A stretch of 57,417 bases of DNA from CAZGCA01 sp964524145 (GTDB lineage: Bacteria > Hydrogenedentota > CAZGCA01): NCBI GenBank assembly GCA_964524145.1, contig CAZGCA010000032.1, positions 1-57,417 on the forward strand. Direction: 5' to 3'. Positions within the stretch are counted from its first letter, which is position 1, and each line of letters opens with the position of its first letter. The position numbers were made by a program, and so were the translations under genes. A model generated the notes under the pieces. The model was not told where the DNA came from, made no database searches, and worked only from the letters and a program-made list of their open reading frames with translations. Positions 52,056 to 57,417 of the stretch are shown here, piece after piece.

Positions 52056-52988
52056 TCATCGACCGTTCAATGGCACGTTTTCAAGGAATACATGGAGCCA
52101 TGGGATATCGATGAAGAACAGGGCACTGACTGCAGCAACAAGGAACACCACGTACGCCGTGAACCCCTTTTCGCGGTACAGGCGTTCGGGATTCTGCACG
52201 TTCGAGTTGGGTTTCATGCCGATATGCAGGTACCATGCAAACAGCAGGGCCAGAAGCGGCAAACTGAGCAGCAACTCAATCCGGTGCTTGACAAGGAACA
52301 CGCCGAGGAAGAACGCTGAACACATCGCGCAGAAGAACGACAGAATCAACAGTCGCTCTTCTGTATAATGGTTGAACGAACGGCGGTACGATCCGGCTGT
52401 CTCGTGGTCTCCGATGAATCGCAGTTCAGCATATCGTTTGACCGCCATCAGGAAAGCCGACCCGGACCAATATCCCGCCACCAGACTCGACGGCATCAGG
52501 AGGCTATTTGTCACAACAAACCAGCCCAGACTTAGCCGGAACGCGTTGTTCGCCGATTCCGAAATGACATCCAGGTACGGTTTGTCTTTCAGCCGGAAAG
52601 GCTTCACATTATATAGTAATCCCAGGACCAGAATAACGACTATACTTACGAAGACACCTGCCGAAACACAGGCAGCCAGACAAAGGCCGGCAAATGCAAG
52701 AATGCAGTATTCACAGAGAATCAGTGATAGCTTCATTTTAGAAACAATTACCGGTCGATTCTTCTTAACAGGATGGAATCGGTCAAACTCGGCGTCCAAC
52801 CATTCGTTAATGACGTAGTTGGCCGATGCAGTAAGGCAGGCGCTCAGCATGCCGCACAGGAGAGGTAATGCAAATTGGCTAAACGCGGTGTGGGTGAGAA
52901 TGGCAGCCACAACCGTTCCCGGCAAGACAAACGCATTCTTGAACCAATGGCTCGGCCGGGCAATGGCGATGTAGCTCCTCACGCTCAT
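52056..52988 (-). CDS. UbiA-family prenyltransferase, DPPR-synthase-like
   Basis: The product has 310 residues with about nine membrane helices. The first Asp-rich motif is NEWLDAEFDRFHP, followed by KKNRP. The second is FRLKDKPYLDVISE. The HPxKxxRP signature is typical of the UbiA subgroup that includes decaprenyl-phosphate phosphoribosyltransferase, so a polyprenyl-phosphate sugar transfer for envelope glycan is the leading idea; quinone or tetraether prenyltransfer is an alternative. The start overlaps the stop of a decayed methyltransferase by four bases (ATGA). Confidence 0.88.
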   Translation of the reverse strand: MSVRSYIAIARPSHWFKNAFVLPGTVVAAILTHTAFSQFALPLLCGMLSACLTASANYVINEWLDAEFDRFHPVKKNRPVIVSKMKLSLILCEYCILAFAGLCLAACVSAGVFVSIVVILVLGLLYNVKPFRLKDKPYLDVISESANNAFRLSLGWFVVTNSLLMPSSLVAGYWSGSAFLMAVKRYAELRFIGDHETAGSYRRSFNHYTEERLLILSFFCAMCSAFFLGVFLVKHRIELLLSLPLLALLFAWYLHIGMKPNSNVQNPERLYREKGFTAYVVFLVAAVSALFFIDIPWLHVFLENVPLNGR

Positions 52989-53436
52989 ACGCTCGTTCCT
53001 TCAATGCGGCAGACTGTCAGAATAGAATCGCGCAGATTCAGCGGCAGCGCATTCCTTGCATCACGCTTGAGGACTACTGGATCCGAAACATGCTCTATGA
53101 CGTCCATAAGAGTGACCACGTCACAAGAACCCGTCAGCTTCGGATGAGGAAGAATGCCAAGATGCACTGGTGCCCCGCGTTCACGAGCCTTTTGCTGCAA
53201 CCATTTGCAGGCTTCTATACCTTCTTCAGCGTATCCCAATTTGAGTGCCTCCTCGACCATAACCCGTTTGCGGCATCAACATCCGGAAGCCGGACGTTGG
53301 ACCGGTGTCTCTGCATTCTGCGCAACAGCTTTCGGACCTTCTTGTCTGGAGACGATTCATGATAGCACAGGCCAAAAAGGCGGGTCAACGTAACTCGACA
53401 CACGGGTACGGTTGACGCGATCTGCAACCGGATCAC
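52985..53436 (-). pseudogene. Class I methyltransferase, frameshifted and truncated
   Basis: From 53436 one frame reads FGLCYHESSPDKKVRKLLRRM and LPDVDAANGLW, the N-terminal part of a Methyltransf_23-type protein with a damaged SAM loop (expected DVGCGNG). A frameshift near 53258 leads to FVEEALKLGY-like sequence in another frame, then SCDVVTLMDVIEHVSDP, and it stops at 52985. The C-terminal half of the usual domain is missing. It is a broken gene whose loss appears recent enough to keep recognisable motifs. Confidence 0.8.
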
Positions 53437-53720
53437 GCCAGAGCTACGTTGCTGCCGGCGTTTCCGTCAACGCTGTTGTTCGACCAGCTCGAATCCGAGG
53501 GGAGAATCCTGTCCAGAGACTGGCAGAAGTACAACTTCCACTGTACGTCCGAGGTCTGGAAACATCCCACCCTTTCCTGGGAGACGCTCCAGGATTATTA
53601 CAACCGGTTCTATCGCCGGTTCTATCTGCGCCCGTCATAAATCGCGCGCCGGTTCAAGCGCGGCTTGCTCAACGGCAACGCGTTCTATGATGCCGTCTAC
53701 ATGTTCCGCAACTTCTTCTG
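53418..53720 (+). pseudogene. C-terminal remnant of a radical SAM (BchE-like) protein
   Basis: The frame reads PDHARATLLPAFPSTLLFDQL, then SEGRILSRDWQKYNFH, and ends FYRRFYLRPS. A TAA at 53638-53640 replaces an expected codon, after which the same frame continues IARRFKRGLLNGNAFYDAVY to a TGA at 53718-53720. The upstream radical SAM core and B12 domain are absent. It abuts the methyltransferase pseudogene, so this zone has lost parts of at least two genes. Confidence 0.75.
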
Positions 53721-53792
53721 ATTTGACAGCATCATGCTGAGCAGTGCACCCTCAATCTGTGCCCGCGGCATCGTGAGCCGGTAACAAAGAAC

Positions 53793-53820
53793 GGGTGGGA
53801 AACCCCGAGGTTCCCCGCCC
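53793..53820 (-). terminator. Hairpin terminator after prepilin 1
   Basis: On the minus strand, GGGCGGGGAACC and GGTTTCCCACCC pair around a TCGG loop (one mismatch and one G-T pair), followed by a weak T run (GTTCTTTGTT). It lies 11 bases after the prepilin 1 stop. Confidence 0.65.
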
Positions 53821-53830
53821 ACACTATGCA

Positions 53831-54748
53831 TTACGAGAACAGGCTGCCGAATGCTGCCATTATCTCGTTCATGGGTGCTTTACCGGGGTATTTCACGAAC
53901 TCGACATGACCGTCCATGAACAAAATGTTGCCACCGCCGGGTATGTGGTTGAAGATGTAAATGCTCTCGCCCATAGAGATCGCGTCGCTCATGACGAAGA
54001 CCTCGCTCTGGGCTTTCGCACTGGCTGCCGGGTTGTTGATGTCGGTGATCAGGAACCGCTCGATCCCCTCGCGCAACCGGTAGATGGTGCCGCCCATCGC
54101 CGGGTCTAACGCCCGGAGGCTCGAAGAGACGGGTATGTCCTGATCAATCCGGCCTGCAACATCCGGCGTAAGCGCGCCCATGCTCCCTAAGACCAGATAC
54201 GTTGTCAACCAGTCTACCCAGGCTTGGAATTGCGGCGTCACATCGATGTCATAGCCCGCCATGGGTATGAGTGGGTTGTCTCGCTCAATCCTGTCGAGCA
54301 TCCAGCCCAAGTATGCATAACTCGGGTCCACGTTTCCGATCTGCCCCCGGTACGGAGCGCAGCCGGGGTCTGACGCGATACGGTCCGCGTCAATTTGCCA
54401 GAACGACGGCGTTTGGGCGTCGGACGGGCAGATGACGATATTCATGTCCGTCAGGTACTCCGGGTAGATGCCCGCCATGCGGGGAGCGAGGTCGAAATCA
54501 CCTACGCCGCACGCGCTGTCCTCGCCGGCCGGACCGTAACCGTTCATCGGAGGGAACCTACCGTGCCACTCGTTCGCGTACATCTTCAAGACCAATCCGT
54601 ACTGCTTCAGGTTGTTGGCACAGCTTGCCCGCCGGGCGGCCTCCCGTGCTCGCGCCAGCGCCGGCAGCAGTATCGCGGCCAGAATACCGATGATCGCGAT
54701 GACCACCAACAGTTCGATGAGAGTGAAACCTCGTCGTTGCGTAGACAT
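53831..54748 (-). CDS. DUF1559-type prepilin 1
   Basis: The product has 305 residues from ATG 54748 behind AAGGAGA. The prepilin signal is MSTQRRG|FTLIELLVVIAIIG, with Phe8 as +1 and Glu12 at +5. A long N-terminal helix (ILAAILLPALARAREAARR) follows. The globular part contains NNLKQYGLVLKMYANEWHG, EYLTDMNIVICPSDA, RLREGIERFLITDIN, and the H-x10-DG box near the end. It is processed by a PilD-type peptidase, encoded at 14167-15000. Such proteins form pilus- or pseudopilus-like assemblies in planctomycetes, with roles little known. The paralog at 55286-56164 shares nearly identical first 55 residues. Confidence 0.92.
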   Translation of the reverse strand: MSTQRRGFTLIELLVVIAIIGILAAILLPALARAREAARRASCANNLKQYGLVLKMYANEWHGRFPPMNGYGPAGEDSACGVGDFDLAPRMAGIYPEYLTDMNIVICPSDAQTPSFWQIDADRIASDPGCAPYRGQIGNVDPSYAYLGWMLDRIERDNPLIPMAGYDIDVTPQFQAWVDWLTTYLVLGSMGALTPDVAGRIDQDIPVSSSLRALDPAMGGTIYRLREGIERFLITDINNPAASAKAQSEVFVMSDAISMGESIYIFNHIPGGGNILFMDGHVEFVKYPGKAPMNEIMAAFGSLFS

Positions 54749-54886
54749 GTCCGTCTCCTTTCACACATGACCCCTTTACACTATCAGCTGGGAACTATGA
54801 GAGGAAAGAAACATTGCCCCAAGTTTATCAGCCACCCCCCTTCTCAGAATACCGAAAACAACACAAGCCTTCCCACTTGCGTCTCA

Positions 54887-54915
54887 ATTCTGACACAACA
54901 TCCTCCTTTTGTCAA
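54887..54915 (-). promoter_or_regulatory. Promoter of prepilin 1, long leader
   Basis: On the minus strand, TTGACA (54910-54915) and CAGAAT (54887-54892) are 17 bases apart, with the -35 box 167 bases from the ATG end. The leader of about 135 bases aligns with that of prepilin 2. Upstream, 54916-55206 holds nothing recognisable. Confidence 0.5.
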
Positions 54916-55206
54916 GCAGAATGTGCAGGGAACAATTGAGGCTCTGGCAGTCTTGCAGTTCGATGGTTGGCTCCTGCTCTCGAGACGTATTGGCCACATG
55001 GATGTTACGAGAGCGGGCAGATGAAACGGGAGCGCCTTCCCGAGCTCGATGTTTCAATTCTGAATTGCAGACAGAAACACAAGCAGCGCGACATGAAGAG
55101 TTAGCGGGTCGGCCGGCCCGAAAACGGGTGGCGTCAAGAAACATGCGAGTTCGATGAGGCGCCGTTGTCCCCGGCGGGATTCGCGAAAGCGCGGTTGAAA
55201 GGGATT

Positions 55207-55244
55207 AAAAAAGGGCGGAGAACTCAGTTGAGAATTCCCCGCCC
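55207..55244 (-). terminator. Intrinsic terminator after prepilin 2
   Basis: On the minus strand the stem GGGCGG/CCGCCC (55239-55244 and 55213-55218) encloses an inner AACTGA-centred stem, then TTTTTT. It lies 42 bases after the prepilin 2 stop and is the clearest terminator in the window. Confidence 0.85.
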
Positions 55245-55285
55245 GTGCCCCACAAGTATCTGCCAGCAGGCTACTCCCGGGATGA

Positions 55286-56164
55286 CTACACAGCAGCGAG
55301 GCCAATCGCAGCAGCTACCACCTCGTTAACAGGCGCCTTGCCGGGGTACTTGATAAACTCGACGTGTCCGTCCATGAACAGCACGTTGCACCCACCGGGA
55401 ATGTGGTTAAACAGGTAGCTCGAAGCACCCGTCGAAATGACGTCCGTCATTACGAAGACCTCGCTCTGCGCCTGCGCGCTCCCGGCCGGGTTGTTGATAT
55501 CGGTGATCAGGAACCGTTCGATCCCTTCCCGGAGCCGGTAAATTGTGCTGCCACCGGCGTTGCCGGAGTTGGGGATAGACACACTGACGTCAGCATCGAG
55601 GGACCCGCCCAGATCGATGCTCAGCCATAACGAGGCAAACTGCGCCGGTACCGTGGTCGGGGTACCATCTATTGAAAGGGTAATCGTGTCGTCGTCAACT
55701 TCGATCCGATCCATGAGCCACCCGAAGTAGCCGTAGCTAAAATCCACCTGCGTGATATTACCGAGGTAAGGCGCGCACCCCGGCTCGTCCGCCACGACTT
55801 CTTCGGTGACGATTATCACGCCTCCCTGTGCATCGGACGGGCAGTGCAATACATTCGGATCGGTCAGGTATTCGGGATAGATCGCTACCGCCGACACTCC
55901 AAGGTCGAAGTCGGATTGGAAGTCGCACGCCGGGTCGTCACCCTCGGGACCGTTGCCGTTAATTGGAGGGAACCGACCGTTCCACTCGTTGGCGTACATC
56001 TTGAACACAACGCCCATCTGCTTGAGGTTGTTCGCACAACTCGCACGCCGCGCGGCCTCTCTTGCTCGAGCCAGCGCCGGCAAGAGTATCGCGGCCAGAA
56101 TACCGATGATCGCGATGACCACCAACAGTTCAATCAGTGTGAAACCTCCTCGTTTCGCTAGCAT
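55286..56164 (-). CDS. DUF1559-type prepilin 2
   Basis: The product has 292 residues from ATG 56164 behind AAGGAGG. The prepilin signal is MLAKRGG|FTLIELL, with Glu at +5. The N-terminal helix is identical to prepilin 1 over about 30 residues, but the globular middle differs: a VIIVTEEVVADE stretch, and a beta-rich insert around residues 160-200 (DDTITLSIDGTPTTVPAQF). The RLREGIERFLITDINNPAGSAQAQSEVFVMTD block and the end MDGHVEFIKYPGK are shared. The two differ mostly in the surface-exposed part, which suggests major and minor or alternative pilins. Confidence 0.92.
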   Translation of the reverse strand: MLAKRGGFTLIELLVVIAIIGILAAILLPALARAREAARRASCANNLKQMGVVFKMYANEWNGRFPPINGNGPEGDDPACDFQSDFDLGVSAVAIYPEYLTDPNVLHCPSDAQGGVIIVTEEVVADEPGCAPYLGNITQVDFSYGYFGWLMDRIEVDDDTITLSIDGTPTTVPAQFASLWLSIDLGGSLDADVSVSIPNSGNAGGSTIYRLREGIERFLITDINNPAGSAQAQSEVFVMTDVISTGASSYLFNHIPGGCNVLFMDGHVEFIKYPGKAPVNEVVAAAIGLAAV

Positions 56165-56302
56165 ATCTACCTCCTTATTCTAAATTCTAAAAAAACTCCT
56201 TTACCATATGACTCGGGGACTGTAGAACGAAAACGTGATCAGAAGCCTATCACCCACCTCCTTCCAGCACAACCGTATCTCCACTGCTTCTCCCACTCTT
56301 CC

Positions 56303-56332
56303 CTTTTACCACGGAATTCCGCCCCCTGTCAA
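56303..56332 (-). promoter_or_regulatory. Promoter of prepilin 2, long leader
   Basis: On the minus strand, TTGACA (56327-56332) and TAAAAG (56303-56308) are 18 bases apart. The -35 box ends 168 bases from the ATG, almost the same distance as for prepilin 1. The leader shares words such as GTGATA, AGTCCCC and TAAAGGAGT with the other one. Confidence 0.5.
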
Positions 56333-56410
56333 GCGAGTGTTCCCCGTCCTACTCGTTTGGCGTACAACAAACGTGTTGGAAAAGCTGTGCCGGACCCGGC
56401 AATGGTGAAC

Positions 56411-56464
56411 AGATGTCTCTGCCCGCCAGCGCTATGCTACCGCCGCTCCGGCGGGCAGCCATCT
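56411..56464 (-). terminator. Hairpin downstream of flagellin
   Basis: On the minus strand AGATGGCTGCCCGCC and GGCGGGCAGAGACATCT pair over about 14 bases around a 22-base loop. There is no T run, so termination is uncertain. It starts 28 bases after the flagellin stop. Confidence 0.45.
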
Positions 56465-56491
56465 CTACGGTTGCCTACTGCTGTCGTGGTT

Positions 56492-57298
56492 CTACGTCCC
56501 GCCCAACAGCCGCAGCGCGTTCTGGGGCATGATGTTTGCCTGCGACAGAACAGCGATGCCTCCTCGCTGTAACATCTGGTCGCGTATGAGGTTTGTTGCT
56601 TCGAGCGCCATATTGGCGTCGCGTATAGCCGATTCCGCGGCCGCCAGGTTCTCAGCGACGATCGCGCGCGTCTCGCCCGCACTCTGCAACGCGTTCTGAG
56701 TCGCGCCCAACTGTCCGCGAAACTCGTTGACCTGACCTATCGCGGCATCGATCGTTCCGACGGCCGCCTGCGCCCCTTCCGCCGTCGTGAGATCTATGTC
56801 GGCAATGCCGAGCGCCTCCGCGGTCGCGGCCTCGAACGCGATCGTCATGCCGCCTTCAGTTCCCACCTCGACCTCGGTGACATCCCCGGCAAGCGGGTTT
56901 ATCTCGTTGAACTCGGTCGTTTCGGCGTTCTGGTTGATCTGTTCGATGAGCTGCTGCGCTTCCTCGTTGATCGCGGCACGCTGCTCGTCATTGAGCGTGC
57001 CGGAACCAGCCTGCAGGGCGAGCTCGCGCAACCGCTGCAGTGCGTCGCCTGTCTGCGCCAGGCCGCCTTCGGCCGTCTGCACCAGCGACGTCGCCATCTG
57101 AATGTTGTTCCGCTCGGTCTGCGCGGCCAGAACGCCTGCTCGCAGCCCCTCCGCGATAGCCAGCCCGGCAGCGTCTTCCCCCGCCCGCGTGATGCGCAAG
57201 CCGGATGAGAGACGGCGGAACCCTATTTGCATTCGGTTGGTACTGGCACCGATCTGGCGCTGGACAAACAGGTTGTCCGGAGTGATTCGAAGGCCCAT
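56492..57298 (-). CDS. Flagellin
   Basis: The product has 268 residues from ATG 57298, with AAGGGGA upstream. N-terminal D0/D1 helices (QRQIGASTNRMQIGFRRLSSGLRIT, then GEDAAGLAIAEGLRAG) and the C-terminal D1/D0 (AIRDANMALEATNLIRDQML, then SQANIMPQNALRLL) are both complete. A short central domain of about 60 residues (NPLAGDVTEVEVGTEGG) makes it one of the small flagellins. No other flagellar gene is seen, but the window ends 119 bases upstream. A sigma28 box is not evident; TGGTATAGT at about 57402-57410 (minus) may be a promoter element. Confidence 0.95.
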   Translation of the reverse strand: MGLRITPDNLFVQRQIGASTNRMQIGFRRLSSGLRITRAGEDAAGLAIAEGLRAGVLAAQTERNNIQMATSLVQTAEGGLAQTGDALQRLRELALQAGSGTLNDEQRAAINEEAQQLIEQINQNAETTEFNEINPLAGDVTEVEVGTEGGMTIAFEAATAEALGIADIDLTTAEGAQAAVGTIDAAIGQVNEFRGQLGATQNALQSAGETRAIVAENLAAAESAIRDANMALEATNLIRDQMLQRGGIAVLSQANIMPQNALRLLGGT

Positions 57299-57417
57299 TG
57301 TTCAATCCCCTTCACATTCCGTTGTCCGGTATTGCGTGGCCGCGTCCTTGTGCCACATCCGGAAACAACGAGCCCGACGCGTGGATACACCACCACATAA
57401 CACTATACCACGAGTTC

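Noticed and set aside
1..57417. tRNA, rRNA or other structured RNA genes
   Set aside because: No cloverleaf-like sequence or rRNA segment was recognised by eye; a covariance model scan would be needed to exclude small RNAs.

Overview
This window is one contig stretch of an uncultivated-looking, Gram-negative-type bacterium. A 100-base run of N at 32748-32847 and many dispersed non-coding repeats point to a draft or metagenome assembly. Coding density is high, genes form long same-strand runs, and GC is moderately high. It has ftsZ, ftsA and ftsY, a flagellin, a PilT ATPase, a prepilin peptidase, two DUF1559-type prepilins (common in Planctomycetes and related lineages), a LolA-like protein, and a dockerin protein with thrombospondin type 3 (TSP3)-like repeats. 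The presence of FtsZ argues against a typical planctomycete. A deep-branching diderm candidate phylum is my inference, and I cannot name it from sequence alone.

Layout. 1-9058: accessory ground. It holds a gene end, a composite repeat region, a zinc-ribbon histidine kinase/receiver/membrane-protein triplet, a ThuA-like protein, an MNT/HEPN pair, and a minus-strand five-gene membrane operon (unknown membrane protein, winged-helix regulator, CreD, two paralogous small membrane proteins) behind a clear sigma70-type promoter. 9373-25105: a long plus-strand run of housekeeping genes with many 4-base overlaps: trpC-trpF-trpB-trpA, pmbA-like, prepilin peptidase, TPR protein, unknown 192-residue protein, nfo, two more TIM-barrel genes of the AP-endonuclease-2 superfamily, GNAT, proC, LolA-like, GIY-YIG, maf, glpK, phosphohexomutase. 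25219-33648: a DUF2723 membrane protein, a deleted IS1380-type element with terminal inverted repeats, a 1509-residue secreted protein (glycosidase-like barrel, about 39 TSP3-like repeats, dockerin), then a repeat-rich zone with the assembly gap.

33649-47697: a minus-strand run. In transcription order it is: a lipoprotein with a prepilin-like C-terminal domain, a CehA/PHP metallohydrolase, ftsY, a PHP protein, a GH4 glycosidase, acylphosphatase, a 34-residue membrane peptide, ftsA, ftsZ, pilT, and a radical SAM protein. 48142-51973: plus-strand metabolism (metallo-beta-lactamase fold hydrolase, acyl-CoA dehydrogenase, BadF-type activase, threonine aldolase). 52056-53720: a UbiA-family prenyltransferase next to two decayed genes (methyltransferase, radical SAM). 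53831-57298: two paralogous prepilins with matching promoter and leader layouts, and a flagellin.

The most unusual theme is type IV-pilin-like secretion. The peptidase (14167-15000), retraction ATPase (35226-36320), two prepilins with parallel 135-base leaders, and a lipoprotein carrying the same globular pilin domain without a prepilin signal all lie within about 42 kb. The second notable item is the TSP3/dockerin giant protein, with its higher-order repeats and a hairpin plus short coupled leader ORF at its 5' end.
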